Below are positions 40,545 to 48,760 of a DNA stretch of 48,760 bases, in pieces. The stretch's first letter is position 1. Each line of letters opens with the position of its first letter. The stretch is from Gammaproteobacteria bacterium. GTDB taxonomy: Bacteria > Pseudomonadota > Gammaproteobacteria > Pseudomonadales > Azotimanducaceae. The notes beneath the pieces are model-generated. The model searched no databases. It saw only the letters and a list, made by a program, of their open reading frames with translations, and was not told the DNA's origin. Position numbers and translations under genes: made by a program. Where the stretch lies: positions 1 to 48,760 of the forward strand of contig QJYB01000096.1 of assembly GCA_003247835.1 (NCBI GenBank). Direction: 5' to 3'.

Positions 40545-42387
40545 GGCGTTCTCCTTTCCGGTGCGCGGTCGCCTCACCCCCGGCCATGTCGGCACGGATG
40601 GATGCGTCCAGCGCTCCCTGAATCTCACAGAGGCGGCGATAAGGCCCGTCCTCCGCCGAAAGCGTCCGATGGTCGCCCAGCTGCACCATTCGCCCCTGAT
40701 CCAGTACCAGGATGCGGTCGGCGTGCATCACCGAGGACAGCCGGTGGGCGATGATCAGCGTCGTCTGGCGCCCCTTGCGGTGGGCGAGTGCTTCCAGAAT
40801 CTGCCGTTCCGTGCCGGTGTCCACTGCCGACAGGGAATCGTCGAGCACCAGCACCGGTGGATCCTTGAGCAGGGCACGGGCCAGCGCAACGCGCTGCCGC
40901 TGACCTCCTGACAGAGTGACGCCACGCTCACCCACCATGGCCTCGAAACCGTCCGGAAACCGTTCGATGGAGGCATGGATGGCGGCGTCCCGACAGGCCT
41001 CGATAATGTCGGCGTCCGGTGCGTTGGGTCGACCCACCTTCAGGTTCTCGCGGATGCTGCGGGAATAGAGGAACGGGTCCTGCAGCACCACGCCGATCTG
41101 GGCACGCAGCCAGTGGCGGTTGAGCTCCGTCACCACATGGCCGTCGAGCAGCACCCGGCCGGACTGGTAGGGATACATCCTCAGCAGGACCCGGATGAGG
41201 CTGGATTTGCCGGAGCCCGGCGGACCGACCAGCGCCAGAGTTTCTCCGGGGCGGATGTGCACGCTTAGATCCTTCAGTACGGGCTTGTCCGGGTCATAGC
41301 CGAAGGTCAGGTGGTCGAAGAGGATCTCCCCGCGGGCTCTGCCGCTCTGGGGCACACGCTCGGTGCTCTCCTCGGGAGCGTCGAGAATCTCGTTGACCCG
41401 GCCCATGGAAACGACCGCCTTGCCGGTGTCGGTGAGCACGCGGCCAAGCTGGCGCAGGGGCCAGATCACCATGGACACGTAGGTCATGAAGGCAAAGAGC
41501 TCGCCGACGGTCAGCGTGCCCGCCATGATGAATCGACCACCCATGATCAGCACGATGCCGACCTGGCCCATGGCGAAGAAGTCGCTGATGCCCCAGTAGT
41601 AGCCCATGAGCCGGATCAGCCGGTAGTTGTGGTTGCGGAACGCGGCATTCTTGGTTCCGAACTTTTCGGTCTCGTAGCCCTGGCGCGCGAATGCGCGCAC
41701 CACACGGATGCCGGTGAGATTCTCCTGCAGCGTCGCCGTCATCTCGGCTTCGGCTTCGTCGGTGATCTGGAAGACTTCCTTCACCTTGGAAAAGAAGATG
41801 TAGGCGCCCACGACCAGGATCGGCATCAGCGAGATGGAGAGCCACGCCAGCGTCGAGTTCAGATAGAACAGGAAGGGCATCACGCACAGCAGCAGCATGA
41901 CGGCCCGGCCGATCTCCACCACGTCGGATGACAGGAACACACGCAGCGTTTCCACGTCAGAACTCGCCCGCTGAACCAGATCGCCGGTGTCCGCGGTGTC
42001 GTAGAAGGCGGCGCGCAGGTTATGCATGCGCCTGTACAGCGATTCGCGCAGCCCCCTGATGATGGCCTCGGACGCCGTCGCGGCGAGCCGGCCGCGGAAG
42101 AACAGGAACAGCCCGGCCAGCACCGTCGCAAGCACCGCCAGCACCGACGAGATTATCAGGTAGTCGAGGTAGGGTGACTCACCCCCGAGCGCGAGCGCGA
42201 GATTCAGCAGCCCCGGCTGTGCGTAGCTGAGGTCCCGCTCGACCACCAGGTCGATGGCGTACTTGCCGATCAGAGGCGAGCCGAACATGAACACGTTCAT
42301 GAGGGCCATCGACAGCACGGCGCCAGCGTAGCGATGACGCTGGCCTCGCGTGATCCGCCACAGGTTGTACGTATTTTCGTTGCTCAT
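40531..42387 (-). CDS. ABC exporter half-transporter (permease-ATPase), degenerate partner
   Basis: 618 residues: six membrane helices (about 20-310), then ATPase with Walker A GPPGSGKSS (388-396) and a perfect signature LSGGQ (492-496). Walker B ends in D516-D517, with Asp where the catalytic Glu should be. That pattern, one subunit with perfect signature and no catalytic Glu, the other with altered signature and intact Glu, is diagnostic of heterodimeric exporters with one degenerate ATP site. It is the first gene of the pair. YDTADTGDLVQRASSDVETLR is the usual intracellular loop motif. Confidence 0.95.
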   Translation of the reverse strand: MSNENTYNLWRITRGQRHRYAGAVLSMALMNVFMFGSPLIGKYAIDLVVERDLSYAQPGLLNLALALGGESPYLDYLIISSVLAVLATVLAGLFLFFRGRLAATASEAIIRGLRESLYRRMHNLRAAFYDTADTGDLVQRASSDVETLRVFLSSDVVEIGRAVMLLLCVMPFLFYLNSTLAWLSISLMPILVVGAYIFFSKVKEVFQITDEAEAEMTATLQENLTGIRVVRAFARQGYETEKFGTKNAAFRNHNYRLIRLMGYYWGISDFFAMGQVGIVLIMGGRFIMAGTLTVGELFAFMTYVSMVIWPLRQLGRVLTDTGKAVVSMGRVNEILDAPEESTERVPQSGRARGEILFDHLTFGYDPDKPVLKDLSVHIRPGETLALVGPPGSGKSSLIRVLLRMYPYQSGRVLLDGHVVTELNRHWLRAQIGVVLQDPFLYSRSIRENLKVGRPNAPDADIIEACRDAAIHASIERFPDGFEAMVGERGVTLSGGQRQRVALARALLKDPPVLVLDDSLSAVDTGTERQILEALAHRKGRQTTLIIAHRLSSVMHADRILVLDQGRMVQLGDHRTLSAEDGPYRRLCEIQGALDASIRADMAGGEATAHRKGERHGSL

Positions 42388-42784
42388 CGTTCTGTCCAGA
42401 ATGCGTTGACGTCATGGTGCGACCCGGAGTGCGGGTGGCCCTCGAGCGTCCGAATACGGACTTCTACAATGAGATCGAGGCGCTGCCCGTGATGGGCGAG
42501 TCCTCGAGTAGGTAGTGGAGCGTCAGCTCAAGGAATCGCCACCGGTGCCGGCATCGCTGCCGCGGGATCGGCCGATGCCGGTATTGCCCGGCACTACCCA
42601 GGCACAGGCATCGTTCCCGTGGAAAGCTGCTCTTCGGCGCGTGATGTATGTCTCTGTGTACATCATGAGTGCACTCCCTGATACATCGTCTGTCGCGTAC
42701 GGCGGCGTTGGTCGTGGAATTCCCGAACTGATCCCAACGGGATGAGCGGCGGGTGTGAAAAAGTGCGCCGGATGTTAACCCCGA
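42388..42784. other. 397-bp intergenic region with hairpins and short ORFs
   Basis: No recognisable gene. It holds several inverted repeats: GTCCG/CGGAC around AATA near 42450; GCCGGCATCG/CGATGCCGGT (about 42548-42583); TGATGTA (42642-42648)/TACATCA (42659-42665). Two short plus-strand frames exist: 42415-42516 (33 residues, including ALERPNTDFYNEIEALPVMG) and 42515-42745 (76 residues). Neither has a clear ribosome site. It may be a regulatory region, a structured RNA or the remains of a lost gene. Confidence 0.4.
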
Positions 42785-43591
42785 TCAGTCGGCGGGTTCA
42801 ACGAATTTGTAGACAAACTTGGAGGTTTTTCCGCGGATTGCCGGGTCGAACACGCTGATGTTGAGGGGATCCGCCGGATTTTCCAGCACGTCCGAACTGC
42901 CGACGAACTCGAAGCCGTGATCCTCGATGTCCATTCTGGCATAGGCTGGATCGATCCGATGCAGATCCTGCGCCGAGCTCGAGCCGGTACCGGGCAGCGC
43001 GACATGATCCACCACGGCCAGCGTACCGCCCGGCTTCAGCACTCTGTGCAGCATCACGAAGAAGGTATCCGGATCCAGGTCCCAGCCGTCGGTTTTATAG
43101 TAGAGGTCGTGGTAGGTCATCACCATGAGCACCAGATCCACGGAATCGTCGGGTAGATCGATGGCGTCGAGCTCCCGGTCATAGCGGACCACGTCGGGCA
43201 GACGGTCATCGGCCAGCCGCTGAGCCACGGCGTCGCCGGCGAAGCCGAGATAGGCGGCGTTGTTGTGCATGTACACCGTGCCTTCCGGCCCCATGGCTCT
43301 CGTCAGGATCTCGGAGTAGTAGCCGCCACCGGCGAAGAGATCGAGGGCGACCCCGCTCACCGGGACGCCGACGAAGTGCAGGACCTCTGCGGGATGGCTG
43401 TTCACGTCCCGATCCCGGTCCGCCGCCGGACGATCCGGTGAGGCGATGGCGTCGTCGATGCTGTCCGCGAACGTGGGAGCGCCCAGGAAGAGCGACACCA
43501 CCACGAGGCTGCGCAACAGTCTCTTCCCCGATCTTTGCAGAAGCTTGGACAGCCGAACTATCATTCCCTGCCCCAGTCGGTCGTTGCTCAT
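42785..43591 (-). CDS. Exported class I SAM-dependent methyltransferase-like protein
   Basis: 268 residues from ATG 43591 (ribosome site GGAGAG); ATG 43564 would give 259. A signal peptide is visible (LLRSLVVVSLFLGAPTFADS), which is unusual for a SAM-dependent enzyme. Motif I is VALDLFAGGGYYSEIL, later motifs are YDRELDAIDLPDDSVDLVLMVMTYHD and LKPGGTLAVVDHVAL. The mature protein resembles the predicted exported methyltransferases of COG4798. Whether SAM is available outside the cytoplasm, or the signal is a membrane anchor, is unknown. Confidence 0.88.
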   Translation of the reverse strand: MSNDRLGQGMIVRLSKLLQRSGKRLLRSLVVVSLFLGAPTFADSIDDAIASPDRPAADRDRDVNSHPAEVLHFVGVPVSGVALDLFAGGGYYSEILTRAMGPEGTVYMHNNAAYLGFAGDAVAQRLADDRLPDVVRYDRELDAIDLPDDSVDLVLMVMTYHDLYYKTDGWDLDPDTFFVMLHRVLKPGGTLAVVDHVALPGTGSSSAQDLHRIDPAYARMDIEDHGFEFVGSSDVLENPADPLNISVFDPAIRGKTSKFVYKFVEPAD

Positions 43592-43680
43592 CAGTCTCTC
43601 CGGTGCGTCTTCCCGCTGCTCCGGATGGTGCGACAACCGTCGACAGGGTTCAACCAGATGGAGTTCGATGGCGTATCGCG

Positions 43681-44589
43681 GTGAAGGTAGCCACAGCACA
43701 GACTTACGAGCAGGAACGCAACGAGCGTGCCCGCCGACTGCTGGAGATTCTCGAGCTCGAGCGGATCGAGGAGAACCTCTTCCGGGGGATGAACGAAGCC
43801 CGCGGCAACTACCGCCTGTTCGGGGGTCAGGTGCTTTCTCAGGCGCTCCGAGCTGCCTATGCGACCGTCTCTGACCGCCACGCCCATTCCGTGCACGGCT
43901 ACTTCATGCGGGCTGGCGATGCTTCGCTACCCGTGCTCTACGAGGTCGACCGGATCCGCGACGGACGTTCGTTTACCACCCGGCGGGTGGTCGCGATCCA
44001 GGAAGGTCATGCGATCTTCAGCATGAGCGTGTCGTTTCAGATTGACGAGCACGGCTTCGAGCACGCCGCGTCCATGCCGAACGTGCCGCCGCCGGAGGAA
44101 CTCGAGGACGACATGATCGTCGCTGCGCGATTGCCCGAAGACCATCCGGGCCTGAGCCCCATGGCGAGTCGGCCCCGTCCGTTCGAGATGCGGTCCGTAT
44201 TCCCGCTCGGCTCGGAAGCCTGGCAGCGGAACCGGTTCTGGAACCCGGTGTGGATCCGCTTCGCCAGCCACGTATCGGGAGACGACGGCACGCTGTCGCG
44301 GTGTCTGCTTGCCTACGCGAGTGACATGGGGCTGGTATCCACCACCGTGCTGCCGCACCAGGGTGCCGTTTCCCGGGATCAGGTACAGATGGCGAGCCTG
44401 GATCACGCGCTCTGGATTCACCGTCCGGTATCGCTCGATGGCTGGCTGCTGTTTCACAAGCACACGAGCACGGCCAACGGTGCTCGGGGTCTGGTGCACG
44501 CGGCGTTCTACGATGTCAGGGGAACGCTGCTCGCTTCCGTCAGTCAGGAAGGGCTGGTGCGTGAGAAGCGGACGGCGCCGGAGGCCTGA
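43681..44589 (+). CDS. tesB: Acyl-CoA thioesterase II (TesB)
   Basis: 302 residues, a double hot-dog enzyme that hydrolyses acyl-CoAs. Conserved parts are LFGGQVLSQALRAAYATV, VHGYFMRAGD, GRSFTTRRVVAIQEGHAIFSMSVSFQ, YASDMGLVSTT with the catalytic Asp, and SLDHALWIHRPVSLDGWLLF. I choose GTG 43681 because nearly all upstream sequence in this frame runs antisense into the methyltransferase gene; the ribosome site is weak. It is divergent from the methyltransferase and converges with the transglutaminase-like gene. Confidence 0.92.
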   Translation: MKVATAQTYEQERNERARRLLEILELERIEENLFRGMNEARGNYRLFGGQVLSQALRAAYATVSDRHAHSVHGYFMRAGDASLPVLYEVDRIRDGRSFTTRRVVAIQEGHAIFSMSVSFQIDEHGFEHAASMPNVPPPEELEDDMIVAARLPEDHPGLSPMASRPRPFEMRSVFPLGSEAWQRNRFWNPVWIRFASHVSGDDGTLSRCLLAYASDMGLVSTTVLPHQGAVSRDQVQMASLDHALWIHRPVSLDGWLLFHKHTSTANGARGLVHAAFYDVRGTLLASVSQEGLVREKRTAPEA

Positions 44590-44605
44590 AATCCGGATCC
44601 GACGC

Positions 44606-46060
44606 TCAGTCGGAAAAGTATCCTACGTCCCGGATGGAGAAGGTCAGCGGCACCGAGCCTGTCAGCAGTGACAGTGCGGCGGTGTCTTCCTCCGGCAGTG
44701 GAATGTGCGTTGCATCCAGGCGGGACTCACCCCAGGTCGGGTCCACAGCAGTCCAGTTGCCATCCACATAGAGCTCATTCCAGGCGTGATAGGCAAAGGC
44801 AGGTTCGGCACCATCCGCATAGGCCAGCCCGAATACGGTGAGCGCCGGTATGCCCTGGCTGCGGGCCAGCGTCGTGAGCAGGTCGGCGAACTCGGTGCAG
44901 TCACCACGGGGATCTGCGATCAGGTCGATAACGTGCCGCGTCGGCATGCCGGGCCGATAGTCGAGGAAATGATGCACGAAGTCAGTGAGCGCGAGTGCAC
45001 GCTCCGATTCGGTGCTGGCGTTGCGGACGGCGCTGGCGGCCAGTGCCGCAATCTCCGGGTGCATGCTTGGAATGTGCAAGGTTTCTTCCCGGTAGTCGGA
45101 ACGGACCGGTCCACCGACAATGGCGGGTGCGCTGAGGACCAGCTGCCAGTCATTCCCGTGTGTCTGTATGTCAGCGAAGATCTCTCGGGGGTCATCCGTA
45201 CCCTGCACACCGAGTACCAGTCGCGAGATCCGGGTGTGATCGGGCAGACGCCGATCCAGAGGGATGTAGTAGCTGGCGGCCTGCAGCGCGCTGCGCGGTG
45301 CCAGCGCATCCCGCCGGGTGGTGCGTGTCAGGTCGAAGAGACCGGAGATCGTCAGGTGCCGGGGTACGTAGTGCGTGTCCAGCTCGATGCGGGTAGCGGA
45401 GTAGGGTGCTGCGTTGGCGATCACGTAACCCTCGTCCGTGCGGGAAACGACCTCGAAGGTACGGGCCACACGGGCGGAGCGGTCGAAGTCGAGCGTGTCG
45501 ACTGATTTCCGGGTACCTTCCGCCGGCTGTTCGGTCGCCAGCCAGAGCTCGAAATGCAGGTAGTCCGCCAGTGAATACTGCCAGTCTAGATGCCGGTCGG
45601 CCGTACCGTCCGGAGGCACCCTGATCGCTGCGTAGTCGCCTTTCCGGCCCTCGATCCGCACACCGGCGGGTGCGGCCCGGCCGTTCGTCTGCAGATGTTC
45701 GGCCCGGAGCAGCGGGTGTGGCGGTGAAGCGTCGAACACCCGGCGCGCCGTGGTCGAAACCGGCTCGACAGAGCCGAGCGCGAATCGCTGCTCGCTCTCG
45801 AAGACCCAGTTGCCTTCGGGGTCCCGGTAGTTCCGCGTGTGCCAGTAGCCCAGGTGACGCCCGTCCAGTGACAGCCGGTACCACCGCTCGCCCAGCAGTG
45901 AGCGCGCCATGCCTGCCTCTGGGCTCGCAGGACTGAGCTGCCAGGCGATGAACACCAGGAACGCGCAGATGAGGCTCGCGATGAGTAGTCTTGCAGGCAA
46001 CGGTGACGGACAGCTTGTGCTCGGGATGCGGGGTACCGCGCAGAGCCGGGAGTATCGCAC
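44606..46060 (-). CDS. Transglutaminase-like (cysteine protease fold) membrane protein
   Basis: About 484 residues. One N-terminal membrane helix (LLIASLICAFLVFIAW) is followed by a long beta-rich domain and a C-terminal transglutaminase-like domain with the full triad: Cys in RGDCTEFADLLTTLARSQGIPA, His in FAYHAWNELYVDG and Asp in TAVDPTWGES. It is probably anchored in the inner membrane facing the periplasm and acts as a peptidase or amide-forming enzyme. The start is uncertain: GTG 46060 is used, TTG 46000 is the alternative. Divergent from glnS. Confidence 0.87.
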   Translation of the reverse strand: MRYSRLCAVPRIPSTSCPSPLPARLLIASLICAFLVFIAWQLSPASPEAGMARSLLGERWYRLSLDGRHLGYWHTRNYRDPEGNWVFESEQRFALGSVEPVSTTARRVFDASPPHPLLRAEHLQTNGRAAPAGVRIEGRKGDYAAIRVPPDGTADRHLDWQYSLADYLHFELWLATEQPAEGTRKSVDTLDFDRSARVARTFEVVSRTDEGYVIANAAPYSATRIELDTHYVPRHLTISGLFDLTRTTRRDALAPRSALQAASYYIPLDRRLPDHTRISRLVLGVQGTDDPREIFADIQTHGNDWQLVLSAPAIVGGPVRSDYREETLHIPSMHPEIAALAASAVRNASTESERALALTDFVHHFLDYRPGMPTRHVIDLIADPRGDCTEFADLLTTLARSQGIPALTVFGLAYADGAEPAFAYHAWNELYVDGNWTAVDPTWGESRLDATHIPLPEEDTAALSLLTGSVPLTFSIRDVGYFSD

Positions 46061-46084
46061 GTCCGCGATTCCGGGGAGGGATTT

Positions 46085-46113
46085 TCCGGTAGATCCGGCA
46101 GATCCGGTAGAAT
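46085..46113 (+). repeat. Three tandem 9-bp repeats overlapping the glnS promoter region
   Basis: TCCGGTAGA, TCCGGCAGA and TCCGGTAGA follow each other without gap at 46085-46111. The last copy runs into TAGAAT (46108-46113), a good candidate -10 box for glnS about 28 bp before its ATG. Copy-number change here could alter promoter spacing. Confidence 0.5.
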
Positions 46114-46140
46114 AGCCCGTTGCTCCCCGGTGCTCGGAAG

Positions 46141-47826
46141 ATGACCACACGCAGCGAACTCGAAGACGGCCACAGGCCATCGTCTGCTGGCGAACCAGCC
46201 GACGGCGGCACCGATTTCATCCGTCAGCGCATCCGTCGTGACCTGGAAAGCGGCGTGGTGACGGGCGGTGTCGTCACGCGATTCCCGCCGGAACCGAACG
46301 GTTTCCTGCACATCGGCCATGCCAAGTCGATCTGCCTCAACTTCGGGGTGGCGGAGGAGTTCGGCGGTGAGACCTACCTGCGCTTCGACGACACCAATCC
46401 GCTCAAGGAGAGTGACGAGTACGTGGAGGCCATCAAAGCGGATGTCTCCTGGCTCGGATTCGACTGGGGTGACAGGCTGACCTTCGCGTCCGACTACTTC
46501 GAACAGCTCTACCGGTTTGCCGTCGAGCTCATCGAACAGGACAAGGCCTTCGTCTGTTCGCTTTCCGGCGAGGAGATCCGCAGCACCCGCGGCACCCTGA
46601 CCGAACCCGGTACGCCTTCCCCGTATCGGGATCGCAGCGTGGCGGAAAATCTGGACCTGTTCGCACGCATGCGGGCCGGGGAGTTCCGCGACGGTGAGCA
46701 CGTGCTCCGGGCAAAGATCGACATGGCCTCGCCCAACCTGAACATGCGCGACCCGGTGATCTACCGGATCCGCCATGCGCATCATCAGCGGACGGGGAGT
46801 ACCTGGGTGATCTATCCCATGTACGACTTCACGCATTGCATCTGTGACGCACTGGAAGGCATTACCCACTCCCTGTGCACGCTCGAGTTTCAGGATCACC
46901 GGCCCCTGTACGACTGGGTGCTCGACAACATCAATGTCAACTTTCACCCGCCGCAGATCGAGTTTTCCCGGCTGGGTCTGACGCATACGGTCATGAGCAA
47001 GCGGCTGCTCAACCGCCTGGTCACCGAGCATCGGGTCGATGGCTGGTCCGACCCACGCATGCCCACCATCGCCGGACTCCGTCGTCGCGGCGTGACACCA
47101 GCGGCCATCCGGGAATTCTGCCGGCGCATCGGCGTCACCAAGCAGGACAATCTGGTGGAGGTGGAACTCCTCGAGTTCTGCGTCCGCCAGGACCTCGAGG
47201 GCAGCGCGCCGCGTGGCATGGCGGTGCTGGATCCGCTGAAGGTGACCCTGACCAACTACGGCGGTGATGGCGAGGTGCTGACAGCACCCTGGCATCCGCA
47301 GCTGCCGGTGCTCGGTGAACGGGAGCTCACCTTCGGGCAGACGCTCTATATCGAGCAGGAGGACTTCAGTGACGACCCGCCACCCAAGTACAAGCGCCTC
47401 TCACCCGGCGAGATGGTCAGGCTGCGTTACGGCTACATCATCCGCTGCGACGAGGTGATCCGCGATGAATCCGGCCGTCCGGTGGAGCTCCGATGCAGCT
47501 ACGTCGCAGAGTCGAAGAGTGGCAGTGACACCAGCGGCCTGAAGCCGAAGGGGGTCATTCACTGGGTGGACGGCGCGACGGCCATGCCGGTGCGCGTGCG
47601 TGCTTATGATCATCTGTTTACAGATGCGGCACCCGATTTCTCGGACCTGGATGCGGCGCTGAATCCGCACTCACTCACGGAGCATGCCGCCCTGGTCGAG
47701 CCGGCCATCGATGCAAGCCGGGAGACCCGCTTCCAGTTCGAGCGCCTGGGGTACTTCCACCGCGATCCCGACACCGCCGGGCTTTATCATCGAACCGTGA
47801 CGCTCCGTGACGGCTACCGGCCATAG
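46141..47826 (+). CDS. glnS: Glutaminyl-tRNA synthetase
   Basis: 561 residues, the normal size. It charges tRNA-Gln with glutamine. The class I motif HIGH is at 57-60 ([15 protein letters not shown]) and the KMSKS equivalent is [26 protein letters not shown] sequence ([12 protein letters not shown]) and the anticodon-binding C-terminal barrels are all present. A direct GlnRS is typical of Gammaproteobacteria and some Betaproteobacteria, which supports the taxonomic guess. The TTG at 46120 in the same frame is less likely than ATG 46141. The lyase gene follows after 9 bp. Confidence 0.97.
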   Translation: MTTRSELEDGHRPSSAGEPADGGTDFIRQRIRRDLESGVVTGGVVTRFPPEPNGFLHIGHAKSICLNFGVAEEFGGETYLRFDDTNPLKESDEYVEAIKADVSWLGFDWGDRLTFASDYFEQLYRFAVELIEQDKAFVCSLSGEEIRSTRGTLTEPGTPSPYRDRSVAENLDLFARMRAGEFRDGEHVLRAKIDMASPNLNMRDPVIYRIRHAHHQRTGSTWVIYPMYDFTHCICDALEGITHSLCTLEFQDHRPLYDWVLDNINVNFHPPQIEFSRLGLTHTVMSKRLLNRLVTEHRVDGWSDPRMPTIAGLRRRGVTPAAIREFCRRIGVTKQDNLVEVELLEFCVRQDLEGSAPRGMAVLDPLKVTLTNYGGDGEVLTAPWHPQLPVLGERELTFGQTLYIEQEDFSDDPPPKYKRLSPGEMVRLRYGYIIRCDEVIRDESGRPVELRCSYVAESKSGSDTSGLKPKGVIHWVDGATAMPVRVRAYDHLFTDAAPDFSDLDAALNPHSLTEHAALVEPAIDASRETRFQFERLGYFHRDPDTAGLYHRTVTLRDGYRP

Positions 47827-47835
47827 GAGGCAGTG

Positions 47836-48760
47836 ATGAGCGAGCAGAGTGTGACCGTCATGGAGGTGAGCCCCCGTGACGGCCTGCAGAACGAATCGGC
47901 CCGGCTGACTACCGAGGAGAAGATCACCCTGGTGGAGCGGGCGCTGGATGCCGGTGCTCGCCGGATCGAGGTCACCAGCTTCGTGCATCCCAAGGTGGTG
48001 CCGCAGATGGCGGATGCGGAGGACGTCTGTCGGGGTATTCCTCAGCGGGGCGACGTCACCTACACGGGACTGGTGCTCAACCGCCGGGGCTACGAACGGC
48101 TGCTGGCGACGGAACGGCTCGACGAGGCGGGTATCGTCATTCCGGCTTCGGACACCTTCGGCAGTCGCAATCAGGGCATGACGATCAGCGAGGGTCTGGC
48201 AATGGCGACGGACATCCTGCGTGACGCCCGCCGCCGGGGGTTCCGTGCCCAGGTGACCATCGCCGTGGCCTTCGGCTGCCCGTTCGAAGGCGATGTGCCC
48301 GCGGATCGGGTCGTGGAGCTGGCAAAGGCGCTGGCCGACGCAGGCCCCGTGGAGCTGGCGCTGGCTGATACCATCGGTGTTGGCGTGCCGAGGCAGGTTA
48401 CCGAGCTGTTCGGACGGCTCCGGGAGGCGTTCGATGGCGAGCTGCCGCTCAGAGCCCATTTTCACGACACCCGCAACACGGGCATTGCCAACGCGGCGGC
48501 GGCGCTGGATGCGGGCGTCGCGACCCTGGATGCCAGTATCGGCGGTATCGGCGGCTGTCCGTTCGCCCCCAATGCCAGCGGTAACATCGCCACCGAGGAT
48601 CTGGTCTACCTGCTCAACCGCTCCGGTGTCGTCCACGGGCTTGATCTGCCCCGGCTCATCGATGCGGCGGAATGGCTCTCCGGTGCGCTCGGCAAGCCGG
48701 TGCCCTCGAGCCTGCTCCGGGCGGGGGATTTCGTGCCGGAGAGCGCGGCCGGGACAGCGG
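47836..48760 (+). CDS. mvaB: Hydroxymethylglutaryl-CoA lyase family protein (cut by window edge)
   Basis: About 308 residues are inside the window; the C-terminal tail lies beyond it. The protein cleaves 3-hydroxy-3-methylglutaryl-CoA to acetoacetate and acetyl-CoA in leucine degradation, or a close homologue. VSPRDGLQNE (12-21) carries the catalytic Arg and Asp, AHFHDTRNTG the metal-binding His residues, and GGIGGCPFAPNASGN the active-site Cys loop. ATG 47836 has a perfect AGGAGG. Placed just after glnS, it may be co-transcribed. Confidence 0.93.
   Translation, partial: MSEQSVTVMEVSPRDGLQNESARLTTEEKITLVERALDAGARRIEVTSFVHPKVVPQMADAEDVCRGIPQRGDVTYTGLVLNRRGYERLLATERLDEAGIVIPASDTFGSRNQGMTISEGLAMATDILRDARRRGFRAQVTIAVAFGCPFEGDVPADRVVELAKALADAGPVELALADTIGVGVPRQVTELFGRLREAFDGELPLRAHFHDTRNTGIANAAAALDAGVATLDASIGGIGGCPFAPNASGNIATEDLVYLLNRSGVVHGLDLPRLIDAAEWLSGALGKPVPSSLLRAGDFVPESAAGTA

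Noticed and set aside
42515..42745. 76-codon plus-strand ORF in the 397-bp gap
   Set aside because: Pro/Ser-rich translation without recognisable domain or ribosome site; reported only as part of the intergenic region.
45586..47295. 569-codon open frame antisense to glnS and the transglutaminase-like gene
   Set aside because: It is opposite two clear genes, has no recognisable domain, and long antisense frames are expected in DNA of this GC content.

Overview
The window is high-GC DNA with very little non-coding space. Genes run in long operons joined by 1-14 nt overlaps. The gene content (glnS, a TRAP transporter with a TatT lipoprotein, HpnN-like RND protein, TesB, group-A glucokinase, YjbQ, a PAS-GGDEF-EAL protein) points to an aerobic, probably marine or environmental gammaproteobacterium. 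Two features are unusual for that group: a complete coenzyme F420 pathway, and a gene read through an in-frame UGA as selenocysteine. I found no tRNA, rRNA, CRISPR array, transposase or integrase.

Layout. 1-4589: two divergent operons, each with a Gfo/Idh/MocA dehydrogenase followed by a xylose-isomerase-like TIM-barrel protein (the left one also carries a PLP aminotransferase cut by the window edge), probably for polyol or sugar-acid catabolism. 5046-6329: an MFS carrier behind a strong terminator. 6474-12148 (minus): fno-cofE-cofD-cofC-fbiC, a full F420 biosynthesis and reduction operon, with a divergent F420-type luciferase-like oxidoreductase at 12282. 13206-18390 (minus): a peptide-type ABC importer (binding protein and two permeases; no ATPase gene in the operon), a second luciferase-like oxidoreductase and a PhyH dioxygenase in one operon. 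18454-21184: glucokinase and an SLC13-type carrier with RCK_C domains. 21269-22045: an enoyl-CoA hydratase-like protein lacking one catalytic Glu. 22167-23767: a CHAD protein coupled to the selenoprotein. 23857-31242: TRAP transporter (TatT, DctP, DctQ, DctM), glycosyltransferase and RND protein in one operon. 31226-34597: five-PAS GGDEF-EAL protein. 34657-38630: YjbQ, a small unknown protein, an acyl-CoA dehydrogenase pair and a DUF523-DUF1722 protein. 38646-42387: a heterodimeric ABC exporter. 42785-48760: exported methyltransferase, TesB, transglutaminase-like protein, glnS and an HMG-CoA lyase cut by the window edge.

The best discovery is at 23183-23767. A conventional caller sees two fragments there, but they join across a TGA in a W-U-P-F-C redox motif, followed at the right distance by a perfect 8-bp stem-loop of the bacterial SECIS kind. 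The product would be an exported peroxiredoxin/thioredoxin-fold selenoprotein. The second theme is F420: synthesis genes, a hydride-loading enzyme and two candidate F420 users lie within about 8.5 kb, one of the users being translationally coupled to a peptide-type importer. This suggests a deazaflavin-dependent uptake and degradation route for an unknown substrate.
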